This document shows, one piece after another, positions 8,365-15,325 of a DNA stretch of 64,000 nt. Numbering within the stretch: position 1 is the first letter of the stretch; every line of letters starts with the position of its first letter. The position numbers and the translations under genes were made by a program. Source of the stretch: Achromobacter sp. Root83 (GTDB lineage: Bacteria > Pseudomonadota > Gammaproteobacteria > Burkholderiales > Burkholderiaceae_B); the NCBI RefSeq assembly GCF_001428845.1, contig NZ_LMIU01000001.1:372984-436983 (forward strand). Reading direction: 5' to 3'. The notes beneath the pieces are model-generated. The model did not search any database and had not been told where the DNA came from. It was given only the letters and a program-made list of their open reading frames with translations.

Positions 8365-8379
8365 TGAGAATTACTCTTA
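8365..8379. promoter_or_regulatory. Fur-box-like sequence upstream of the PepSY operon
   Basis: The 15-mer TGAGAATTACTCTTA matches the 7-1-7 Fur consensus TGATAATNATTATCA at 10 of 14 defined positions. It lies 39 bp upstream of the PepSY start in an otherwise GC-rich region, where a promoter would sit. Repression of the flavin electron-transfer operon by iron through Fur is therefore likely. No experimental support is available here. Confidence 0.55.
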
Positions 8380-8528
8380 TAGAAGCGGCGCTTCCGGACG
8401 CAAGGAAATTTCAATCGATTTCGAAGGCGGCGGCGTTCGCGCATCGCGCCGCGCCACGGCCCGCGCCGTGGCGCCTGCCGGCCAGCGGGGATAAGATAGG
8501 CCACCCGTTACCTACACCGGAGGTCGTC

Positions 8529-9083
8529 ATGCTTGAACAGCAAGTCGTGGATCAAATCGGTCGTCATTGGGGTTGGGTGGCGCTGCGGGGCGTTGTCGCC
8601 ATCCTGTTCGGCTTCATGGCCATGTTCATGCCGGCGATCACGCTGTCGGCGCTGGTGATGGTGTGGGGCGCCTTCGCGCTGGTGGATGGCGTGCTGGCGC
8701 TGATCGCCGGATTTCGCATCCGGGACCACGGCAAGCCGCTGTGGGCGCTGGTAATCGTGGGCCTGCTGGGCGTCGCCGCCGGCATCGTCACTTTCCTCTG
8801 GCCCGGCCTTACCGCTTTGCTGCTGCTCTACATCATCGCGGTCTGGGCGGTGGTGGCGGGCGTGTTCCAGGTCATCGCCGCGATCCGCTTCCGCAAGGCC
8901 ATCCACAACGAATGGCTGCTGGGCCTGTCCGGGCTGGTGTCGGTCCTGTTCGGCGGCATGCTCATCATGCAGCCGGGCGCGGGCGCGCTGGCCCTGGTGT
9001 GGGTGATTGGCATCTACGCCGTGTTCTTCGGCATACTGCTGCTGGTCTTTTCATTCCGCCTCAAACAGCACGCGTCGACCTGA
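8529..9083 (+). CDS. HdeD/DUF308-family membrane protein
   Basis: A 184-residue inner-membrane protein with about six hydrophobic helices in three pairs, beginning LRGVVAILFGFMAMFMP and repeating the same pattern (LVIVGLLGVAAG, LLGLSGLVSVLFGG). This internal repetition and length are typical of HdeD (DUF308), a family linked to acid stress in E. coli but of unknown biochemical role. The start at 8529 is set by GGAGG at 8519-8523; a longer in-frame ORF begins at 8364 inside the Fur-box region and is rejected. crcB begins 5 bp downstream, so the two are probably co-transcribed. Confidence 0.88.
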   Translation: MLEQQVVDQIGRHWGWVALRGVVAILFGFMAMFMPAITLSALVMVWGAFALVDGVLALIAGFRIRDHGKPLWALVIVGLLGVAAGIVTFLWPGLTALLLLYIIAVWAVVAGVFQVIAAIRFRKAIHNEWLLGLSGLVSVLFGGMLIMQPGAGALALVWVIGIYAVFFGILLLVFSFRLKQHAST

Positions 9084-9088
9084 CATTC

Positions 9089-9481
9089 ATGACCGCCTAC
9101 CAAACCCTGATTCCCCTGAATTTCCTGGCCGTGGGCCTGGGCGCGGCATTCGGCGCCTGGACCCGCTGGCTGGTCAGCCTGTGGCTCAATGTCGAATCCT
9201 GGCCGTGGGGCACCTTCATGGTCAATCTGGCCGGCGGCTATCTGGTGGGCGTGGCGCTGGCGCTGGTGGCGGGTCACCCCGAATGGCCGGCCTGGGTGCG
9301 TCTGGGCGCCATCACGGGCTTCCTGGGCGGTCTGACGACGTTCTCCACCTTCTCGGCGGAAACCGTGGCCATGCTGGAGCGGGGCGCCTACGCCAGCGCG
9401 CTGGGCTATGCCGGGTTCAGCCTTGCGGGGTCGCTGGCGCTGACGGCGGCCGGCGTCGCTACGGCCTATGTGCTGCGATGA
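9089..9481 (+). CDS. crcB: CrcB/Fluc fluoride channel
   Basis: A 130-residue membrane protein with four predicted helices. Hallmarks are GAAFGAWTRW near the N-terminus, MVNLAGGYLVG (the conserved Asn-containing TM2 pore segment) and GFLGGLTTFSTFSAE (the phenylalanine-box region). Such dimeric channels export fluoride. It starts 5 bp after the HdeD gene and has no space for its own fluoride riboswitch, which would have to lie upstream of 8529; I see no clear match there. It ends 39 bp from the convergent LysR gene. Confidence 0.92.
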   Translation: MTAYQTLIPLNFLAVGLGAAFGAWTRWLVSLWLNVESWPWGTFMVNLAGGYLVGVALALVAGHPEWPAWVRLGAITGFLGGLTTFSTFSAETVAMLERGAYASALGYAGFSLAGSLALTAAGVATAYVLR

Positions 9482-9520
9482 TCCGCCTATGCGGGCCTGT
9501 CCGCACAGTCCGCGGCGGCG

Positions 9521-10414
9521 TCAGCCCGCTTGGGCATCCTGAACCCTGCCGTACTCCACCACCGCGATGTCGCGAAACGCCTGGATCAGCGCCAGCCGGG
9601 GCGACACGCGCGACCAGATCAGGCCGAAGCGGCGCGGTTCGCAATGCGCGGGCAGCGGCAAGGCCAGCAGGCCCAGCCGTTCAATCGCGCCGTTGGTGGA
9701 CCGGGGCAGGATAGCCACGCCCAGGTCTCGGCTGACCATGACGGCGATCGATTCGATCGCGTTCAGTTCGAAGCGTTCGCGCGGGGTGATGCCCACGCGG
9801 CGCAGGTAGTCTTCGACGTGGCGGCCGCTCCAGTCGCTGCGCTGATACCGGATGAACGGCTCGCCCGTCAGCAGGCTGTGCGGATGCCGGCCCGCGTGGC
9901 GCGGCGCGGCCGCCAGCACGTAGGGTTCCTCGCGCAGTAGCTGCCAACCCAGGCTTTTGGACAGGGGGTAGGGCGCTTCCAGCGCAATCGCGGCGTCCAG
10001 TTCGCCGCTTTCGATGGCGGGGTAGAAGCGCGCCGAATGCCCCGGCTGGATCTCCACGCTGATCAGGGGATGCCGCCTGACCAGGTGCTCCAGGATCGCC
10101 GGCACCATGGAATTCAGCGCCGTGTTGCCCGCGCCCAGTCTCAGTTCTCCCATCATTTCGTCCGACCGGGCCAGGTAGCGGATCTTCTCGATTCTTTCCA
10201 GGACCTCGCGCATGGGGCCGATCAGTTCAATGGCCTTGGCGGTCAGGTGCACCGTGCGCCCAGCGCGCGCCACCAGCGGCACGCCCAGGTCCTGTTCCAG
10301 TTTGCGCACCTGCTGCGCCACGGCGCCATGCGTCAGCCCCAGCCGCCGGGCGGCCTCGGCCATGGAACCGTGTTCGGCCACGGCGGCCAGCGTTTGCAGG
10401 AAGTCGGTGTTCAT
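9521..10414 (-). CDS. LysR-family transcriptional regulator
   Basis: A 297-residue LysR protein: MNTDFLQTLAAVAEHGSMAEAARRL, then THGAVAQQVRKLE and VPLVARAGRTVHLT form the DNA-binding domain, followed by an effector domain. It is divergent from the CoA-ester lyase gene at 10500. The 85-bp spacer contains a perfect palindrome (10418-10432) that starts only three bases upstream of its own ATG, suggesting autoregulation plus control of the divergent catabolic genes (10500-15304). The helix-turn-helix variant (Ala-Glu-Ala-Ala-Arg-Arg-Leu-Gly-Leu-Thr-His) is GcvA-like. Confidence 0.9.
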   Translation of the reverse strand: MNTDFLQTLAAVAEHGSMAEAARRLGLTHGAVAQQVRKLEQDLGVPLVARAGRTVHLTAKAIELIGPMREVLERIEKIRYLARSDEMMGELRLGAGNTALNSMVPAILEHLVRRHPLISVEIQPGHSARFYPAIESGELDAAIALEAPYPLSKSLGWQLLREEPYVLAAAPRHAGRHPHSLLTGEPFIRYQRSDWSGRHVEDYLRRVGITPRERFELNAIESIAVMVSRDLGVAILPRSTNGAIERLGLLALPLPAHCEPRRFGLIWSRVSPRLALIQAFRDIAVVEYGRVQDAQAG

Positions 10415-10417
10415 GAT

Positions 10418-10432
10418 GATAGATATTCTATC
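10418..10432. promoter_or_regulatory. Palindromic operator between LysR gene and catabolic operon
   Basis: GATAGA (10418-10423), TAT, TCTATC (10427-10432) is a perfect 6-bp dyad with a 3-bp centre in the divergent spacer. It lies just upstream of the LysR start at 10414 and 68 bp before the CoA-ester lyase start. Binding of the adjacent LysR regulator is an inference from symmetry and position. Confidence 0.45.
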
Positions 10433-10499
10433 TTCTTATCGCATGGCGGCTTTCCCCTGGGCCGCATTGCCGGCCTCACAATGCGCCCAGGAGACATCA

Positions 10500-11345
10500 A
10501 TGAGAAGCAAGCTGTTCGTACCGGCATCGCGCCCGGAACTATTCGATAAAGCCATGGCTAGCGAGGCCGACGCCCTGTCCTTCGATCTGGAGGACGCAGT
10601 CGCTCCGGCGCGCAAGCAAGCGGCGCGAGAGGCCCTGGCCCAGTGGCTGGCATCGCCCGCCTTCGAGGCAGCTCAGTCCCTACATGCCAAGAAAATTATC
10701 GTCCGCGTGAACGCCGACGACACGCCGCATTTTGCGGGCGACCTGAACGCCCTGGGCGGGCTGCCGATAGATGTGGTGAATCTGCCCAAGGTCGAGAGCG
10801 CCACGGCGCTGTGCGCGGCAGCAGTCCAGGCTATTGCGGCCGGCTTCCAGGGCGAGTTCCTGATCACGGTTGAAACGCCCCGCGCCTTGGCCCGCGCCGC
10901 CGAGCTGGCGGATGCGCATCCCCGCGTCGCCGGCCTGCAACTGGGCCTGGCCGACCTGTTCGAACCGCTGGGAATCAGCCGCTACGAGCCAGAGACGCTG
11001 CGGGCGGTGATGCTGTCCCTGCGTCTGGGCGCGGGTTGCGCGGGCAAGTACGCCATGGACGCCGCCTATGCCCGCGTGCGCGATGCCGACGGCTTTCGCG
11101 CCGAGGCGCGGCTGGCGCGTTCGCTGGGTTTCCTGGGCAAATCCTGCGTCCATCCCAGCCAGATCGCCATCGCCAACGAGGTCTTCGGCTTCAGCGCCGA
11201 CGAGGTCGAGCAGGCGCGTCGAATCGTGGCCGCCAGCCGGGAGCAGGACGGCGTGGGCGCCTTTCTGCTGGACGGCAAGATGATCGATGCGCCTTTCGTG
11301 CGGCGCGCGCAGGATGTGCTGCGCGCGGCCGGCGGAGCGGCCTGA
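10500..11345 (+). CDS. HpcH/HpaI-family CoA-ester lyase (CitE-like)
   Basis: A 281-residue TIM-barrel lyase. MRSKLFVPASRPELFDKA and SFDLEDAV at the N-terminus, then IIVRVN and LITVETPRAL, are typical of citryl-CoA/malyl-CoA/citramalyl-CoA lyases (CitE/Mcl type), which cleave a beta-hydroxyacyl-CoA using Mg. The acidic residues of FDLEDAV and VETP are the expected metal-site region. ATG at 10500 follows CCCAGGAGACATCA, a good ribosome-binding site. The gene precedes a CaiB-family CoA transferase (48 bp gap), so the pair could activate an organic acid as a CoA ester and cleave it. The substrate is not identifiable from sequence. Confidence 0.87.
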   Translation: MRSKLFVPASRPELFDKAMASEADALSFDLEDAVAPARKQAAREALAQWLASPAFEAAQSLHAKKIIVRVNADDTPHFAGDLNALGGLPIDVVNLPKVESATALCAAAVQAIAAGFQGEFLITVETPRALARAAELADAHPRVAGLQLGLADLFEPLGISRYEPETLRAVMLSLRLGAGCAGKYAMDAAYARVRDADGFRAEARLARSLGFLGKSCVHPSQIAIANEVFGFSADEVEQARRIVAASREQDGVGAFLLDGKMIDAPFVRRAQDVLRAAGGAA

Positions 11346-11393
11346 ATCGCGCGGGCGCCTGTCGCCGCGCAACGCATTTATTGAGTGAATCGC

Positions 11394-12620
11394 ATGACGC
11401 AACACGAAACCTCTGCTGAGCTGCCGCTGGCGGGAATCAAGGTCCTGGACCTGAGCGCCTACATCGCGGGGCCCTACGGCTGCGCGCTGCTGGGCGACAT
11501 GGGCGCGGAAGTGATCAAGGTCGAGCCGCCGGAAGGCGACAACCTGCGCAAGTACCCCTCCACTCTGGCCGCAGAGAGCCGCGCGTTTCTGGGCATCAAC
11601 CGCAACAAGCGCGGCATCTGCCTGAACCTGAAAGAAGCGGCGGGCTACGAGGTGCTGCTGCGGCTGGCGCGCGAGGCCGACGTGCTGGTCCACAATTTCA
11701 GGCCCGGTGTGCCGGAACGGTTGCGGATCGATTTCGCCACCTTGGCCGCCGTCAATCCGCGCCTGGTGTACTGCGCCATGACGGGTTATGGCGCGACGGG
11801 CCCGATGGCCCGCCACGCGGGCTACGACCAGGTGCTGCAGTCCATGACCGGCATGTGCGCCGCGCAGGGCAAGGCCGACGGACCGCCCGAGGTGCTGTAC
11901 GGATCGGTGGTGGACTATTACGGCGCCGCGCTGATCTCCAACAGCGTGTCCGCCGCGCTCTACCGGCGCGAGAAGACGGGACGCGGCCAGGCCATCGAAG
12001 TGTCGCTGCTGGGCAGCGCCCTGGCCATGCAGTCGGCCAGGCTGGTGTGGGCCGACGGCGAACCGCGCCGTATCGAGCGCGACATGCGTTCGGGCGGCAT
12101 CACCGGCATTCATCCGACGCGCGAGGGCCATCTGTACATGTCGGCGAATACGCCGCATTTCTGGCGGGCCTTGTGCGGGCATCTGGACCTGCCCGAGCTG
12201 GCCGACGATCCCGAGTACGACACGGTGAAAAAGCGCGCGGCCCACGCCGACGTGCTGGTGCCGCGGGTGCGGCAGGCCCTGGCGCGCGCCTCGGCGCGCG
12301 AGTGGGCCGAGCGCTTCGGGCAGAGCGTGCCGTGCGCCGAAGTGCTGCCGGTCGAGGACATGTTCGACCATCCGCAGGTGCAGGCCATGGGACACCTGCG
12401 CCCCTACCGCAGCGCGCAGGCCGGCGGCTATCTGGGGCTCGCCCAATGGGCCCGTTTCGGCGCGGCCGCAGTCACGCCGGACCCCGAGGCGGACCCCACG
12501 TCGGCGGAGGCTGGCCCCGGCGCGCCAGCCCTGGGCGAACATAGCCGCGAAATACTGTCCACGCTGGGATACACCTCGGATGAAGTTGCGCAGTTGATGC
12601 AATCCGCCGTGGTGAAATAA
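11394..12620 (+). CDS. CaiB/BaiF-family (class III) CoA transferase
   Basis: A 408-residue CoA transferase. Family features are LAGIKVLDLSAYIAGPYG, GDMGAEVIKVEPPEGD, NRNKRGICLNLK, DVLVHNFRPGVPERL and TGYGATGPMA, with Asp174 in SVVDYYG at the position expected for the catalytic aspartate. ATG at 11394 is preferred to the in-frame GTG nine bases upstream; no strong Shine-Dalgarno is visible for either. It probably moves CoA between organic acids (for example succinyl-CoA to a dicarboxylate), supplying the neighbouring CoA-ester lyase. The annotated family includes itaconate and citramalate CoA transferases; which applies here is open. Confidence 0.88.
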   Translation: MTQHETSAELPLAGIKVLDLSAYIAGPYGCALLGDMGAEVIKVEPPEGDNLRKYPSTLAAESRAFLGINRNKRGICLNLKEAAGYEVLLRLAREADVLVHNFRPGVPERLRIDFATLAAVNPRLVYCAMTGYGATGPMARHAGYDQVLQSMTGMCAAQGKADGPPEVLYGSVVDYYGAALISNSVSAALYRREKTGRGQAIEVSLLGSALAMQSARLVWADGEPRRIERDMRSGGITGIHPTREGHLYMSANTPHFWRALCGHLDLPELADDPEYDTVKKRAAHADVLVPRVRQALARASAREWAERFGQSVPCAEVLPVEDMFDHPQVQAMGHLRPYRSAQAGGYLGLAQWARFGAAAVTPDPEADPTSAEAGPGAPALGEHSREILSTLGYTSDEVAQLMQSAVVK

Positions 12621-12626
12621 GCGGTA

Positions 12627-12666
12627 ACAACCATAAGCAGTGACAACGATAAGCAGCAACCACGAT
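12627..12666. repeat. Short 16-bp-period direct repeat
   Basis: ACAACCATAAGCAG (12627-12640) and ACAACGATAAGCAG (12643-12656) differ at one base and are 16 bp apart. A degenerate third unit (ACCACGATT) follows at 12659. The repeat fills the 85-bp gap between the CoA transferase stop and the cyclase gene, just before the GAGGAG ribosome-binding site. It could be a slippage product or a binding-site array. Confidence 0.5.
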
Positions 12667-12705
12667 TCCAGGAATCGTCCGGCATAGGACGAGGAGACAA
12701 GGACC

Positions 12706-13710
12706 ATGAGTCAAGCGCAACGATACCTTCGCCGTCCGGAGGGTTCGAACTGGGGGGATTTTGGGCAAGACGACCAGCTCGGCACGCTCAATCACCTGGA
12801 TCGCCACGCGCGCCTTGCGGCCGTGGCGGAAATCCGCGAAGGAATTTCATTTTCGCTCAGCCTGCCGCTGACAGTGCCTCGCGCGCCGGTGCTCAATCCG
12901 CGCCGCAAGGGGCCCGTGATCGTGCCGGCCGAGAAGAACGGCGTGCCGGTGTACCGCTATCCGCTAGGGCGCGATATGCCCGGCGCCACCGATGTCGTCA
13001 GCGATGACCGCGTCACCCTGTCGCCGCAGTATTCGACGCAATGGGATGCGTTGGGCCACGTCGGCTCGATGTACGACGCGCTGGGCACCGGACAGCCGCA
13101 GCCCACGGGCTACAACGGCTTTGCGGTCAGTGAACCGCTAGCGGAGGGCTTTGCCGGCACGCGCGATCTGTCCATCGAGCCGATGGCGCGCCATGGCATT
13201 CAGGGGCGCGGCGTGATGGTGGACCTGCGCGCCCGCTATGGCGATGCGCAGCGCAAGGTCTCGTACCGCGACCTGATGGACGTGATGCGCGCCGACGGCG
13301 TGCAGATCCGGCCCGGCGATGTGCTGTGCCTGCACACCGGCCTGGCCGATCTGGCGTTGACGCTGGGCGACGACGAGCAGGAATTGCTGAAGACCCGCTG
13401 CTGCGTGCTGGACGGCGCCGACGCCGAACTGCTGGCCTGGATCAAGAGCAGCCGCATCGCTGCCATTGCCGCGGACAATCACGCCGTCGAGCTGCGCAAC
13501 CATCATCTGGATGCCGCCAGCGGGCCGCTGCTTCCCTTGCACGAACAATGCCTGTTCAAGCTGGGGCTCCCGCTGGGCGAGCTCTGGCATCTGACCCCGC
13601 TGGCGCAATGGCTGCGCCAGCACAACCGAAACGCGTTTTTCCTGACCGCGGCGCCGATGTACGTGCCGGGGCTGGTAGGCGCGCCGGTCAACCCCATCGC
13701 GACCGTCTGA
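12706..13710 (+). CDS. Cyclase-family (kynurenine-formamidase-like) metal-dependent hydrolase
   Basis: A 334-residue protein of the cyclase family (PF04199). Typical segments are NWGDFGQDDQLGTLNHL at the N-terminus and TQWDALGHVGSMYD, the longer-subfamily counterpart of the HxGTHxD metal site, then GRGVMVDL, GDVLCLHTG and AADNHAVE. These enzymes hydrolyse amides or lactones using divalent metal. GAGGAG at 12690-12695 and ATG 12706 give a good start. It lies in the LysR-controlled catabolic set downstream of the lyase and CoA transferase and upstream of a Bug receptor, so it probably opens a ring or amide in the same pathway. The substrate is unknown. Confidence 0.83.
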   Translation: MSQAQRYLRRPEGSNWGDFGQDDQLGTLNHLDRHARLAAVAEIREGISFSLSLPLTVPRAPVLNPRRKGPVIVPAEKNGVPVYRYPLGRDMPGATDVVSDDRVTLSPQYSTQWDALGHVGSMYDALGTGQPQPTGYNGFAVSEPLAEGFAGTRDLSIEPMARHGIQGRGVMVDLRARYGDAQRKVSYRDLMDVMRADGVQIRPGDVLCLHTGLADLALTLGDDEQELLKTRCCVLDGADAELLAWIKSSRIAAIAADNHAVELRNHHLDAASGPLLPLHEQCLFKLGLPLGELWHLTPLAQWLRQHNRNAFFLTAAPMYVPGLVGAPVNPIATV

Positions 13711-13783
13711 ATATTTCGGGCGAATCGCGCAACGATCCTGGATCGACTGAAACATCCCCGCAGGGGAGACCTGAGGAGCACAC

Positions 13784-14770
13784 ATGAAGAAAACCCGTTA
13801 CACGGCGCTTGCCGCATTGCGTCCGCTGGCTGCCGTCATCGGCCTGGCCGGCGCGTTCGGCGCGGCGCATGCCGCCGGCTATCCCGAACAGCCCATCACC
13901 GTGGTGGTGCCGTATTCGGCAGGCGGGGGCGCCGACAATGCCGCCCGCATCATTGCGCAGGGCATGGGCGAAGTCGCCGGCCAGAGCGTGGTGATCGAGA
14001 ACAAGGGCGGCGCCAGCGGCGCCATCGGCGCGGCCTACGTGGCGCGCGCCAAGCCCGACGGCTACACGGTGCTCTATGACGCGTCGGCCTTCTCGATCAA
14101 TCCCGTGCTGCGCAAGCTGCCCTACGACGCAAAGAAGGACTTCGTTCCGGTGTCGCAGGCCATCAGCGTGCCCAACATCCTGGTGGCCGCGCCCGGCTCC
14201 GCGTTCAACAGCCTGCCCGACTTCATCAAGGCGGCGCGCGCCAACCCCGGCAAGTACACCTTCGCGTCCTACGGGCCGGGCAGCCTGGCGCAGATGGCCG
14301 CCGAACTGCTCAAGAAGGACGCCGGCGTGGACATGGTGCACGTTCCCTACAAGGGCGGCGCGCCCGCAATCGTGGACGTCATGGGCGGGCAGGTCGACAT
14401 CTATTTCGCCAACGCGGCGTCCAGCCTGAACTACGTCAGCGGCGGCAAGCTGAAGGCGCTGGCGGTGTCGTCGGCCAAGCGCATGCCGGAACTGCCCAAC
14501 GTCGCGACCGTGGGCGAAGCCGGCATCAAGGACTTCGACGTGGAGGAATGGAACGGCTTCTTCCTGCCCGCGGGCGCCAGCCCTGAAGTGGTGGCCAAGC
14601 TGCAGGACCTGGTGCAAAAGGCGCTGGCGCGTCCCGACACCCGCGAAAAGCTTGCCAAGCTGGGCCTGACGCCGGTGGGCAGCAGCGCCGCGGATTTTGC
14701 GAAATTCGTGGATGCCGAACAGATCCGCTGGGCGGAAGTCGTGAAAACCAATAGCATCACGGTGAACTGA
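13784..14770 (+). CDS. Bug/TctC-family periplasmic receptor
   Basis: A 328-residue receptor. The signal peptide (about residues 1-30) ends AAHA/AGYPEQP. The Bug signature TVVVPYSAGGGADNAAR and the ligand-loop segments ENKGGASGAIG and AKPDGYT are present. It has a GAGGAG ribosome-binding site and lies 73 bp after the cyclase gene. As a member of this catabolic set it probably presents the substrate to an unlinked TctAB transporter. A large inverted repeat follows the stop codon. Confidence 0.93.
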   Translation: MKKTRYTALAALRPLAAVIGLAGAFGAAHAAGYPEQPITVVVPYSAGGGADNAARIIAQGMGEVAGQSVVIENKGGASGAIGAAYVARAKPDGYTVLYDASAFSINPVLRKLPYDAKKDFVPVSQAISVPNILVAAPGSAFNSLPDFIKAARANPGKYTFASYGPGSLAQMAAELLKKDAGVDMVHVPYKGGAPAIVDVMGGQVDIYFANAASSLNYVSGGKLKALAVSSAKRMPELPNVATVGEAGIKDFDVEEWNGFFLPAGASPEVVAKLQDLVQKALARPDTREKLAKLGLTPVGSSAADFAKFVDAEQIRWAEVVKTNSITVN

Positions 14771-14774
14771 TCCT

Positions 14775-14822
14775 CAAGCGGGCCGGCGCGGGCGCGGCAC
14801 AGCGCCTGCGCCGGCCCGCTTG
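14775..14822. terminator. Long stem-loop after Bug gene, terminator-like
   Basis: Perfect 15-bp arms (14775-14789 and 14808-14822, CAAGCGGGCCGGCGC and its complement) enclose an inner 5-bp stem (GGCGC/GCGCC). The structure begins 5 bp after the Bug stop. There is no T-run, so it is either a Rho-dependent or processing hairpin or an mRNA-stabilising structure before the PcaC-like gene. Confidence 0.5.
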
Positions 14823-14848
14823 GCCCCTGTCGAAAGGAGATGCCTCAG

Positions 14849-15304
14849 ATGAGCCGACAAGACGATTTCGAGCGCGGGCTGGCCAACCGCCGCGCGGTGC
14901 TGGGCGATGAATGGGTCCAGCGTTCGCTGGACCGCGCGACCACCTTCACCGCCGATTATCAGAACATGATCACGCGCTACGCGTGGCACGACATCTGGAG
15001 CCGCCCGGGCCTGCCCCACAAGGCGCGGCGCATGATGGTGCTGGCGGTGACCCTGTCGCTGGGGCGATGGGAAGAGTTCGAACTGCACGTGCGCGCCGCG
15101 CTCACGGCGGCGGACGACTCGCGCCTGACCCCCGACGAGCTCAAGGAAGTGCTGCTGCAGAACGCCATTTACGCCGGCGTGCCGGCGGCCAATACCGCCT
15201 TCAATCTGGCGCAGGCCATCTTGCGCGAGGTGGCGGCGCAGATCGGCTACGACCTGGCCCCGGCGGATCCGCGCCAGGCCGACCTGTTCGCCGGGCCGGG
15301 CTAG
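14849..15304 (+). CDS. pcaC: 4-carboxymuconolactone decarboxylase family protein (PcaC-like)
   Basis: A 151-residue AhpD-fold protein. The segment WVQRSLDRATTF...YQNMITRYAWHDIWSRPGL is close to PcaC, followed by ARRMMVLAVTLSL and ELHVRAAL. PcaC decarboxylates 4-carboxymuconolactone in the protocatechuate beta-ketoadipate pathway. ATG 14849 is preferred to ATG 14840, because AAAGGAGA (14834-14841) would overlap the earlier codon. The usual pca neighbours are absent here (pcaF is at 52950), so it may serve a related decarboxylation or peroxidase-type reaction in the local pathway. It ends 21 bp from convergent hpnE. Confidence 0.82.
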   Translation: MSRQDDFERGLANRRAVLGDEWVQRSLDRATTFTADYQNMITRYAWHDIWSRPGLPHKARRMMVLAVTLSLGRWEEFELHVRAALTAADDSRLTPDELKEVLLQNAIYAGVPAANTAFNLAQAILREVAAQIGYDLAPADPRQADLFAGPG

Positions 15305-15325
15305 GCCAGGACCGTCCGCGCCGTC

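Noticed and set aside
8364..8528. Longer HdeD protein starting at 8364
   Set aside because: The extension would translate the Fur-box/promoter region. GGAGG at 8519 places the start at 8529.
10680..12707. A 675-codon minus-strand open frame over the CoA lyase and CoA transferase genes
   Set aside because: It crosses two real plus-strand genes, lacks motifs and has shadow-type composition.
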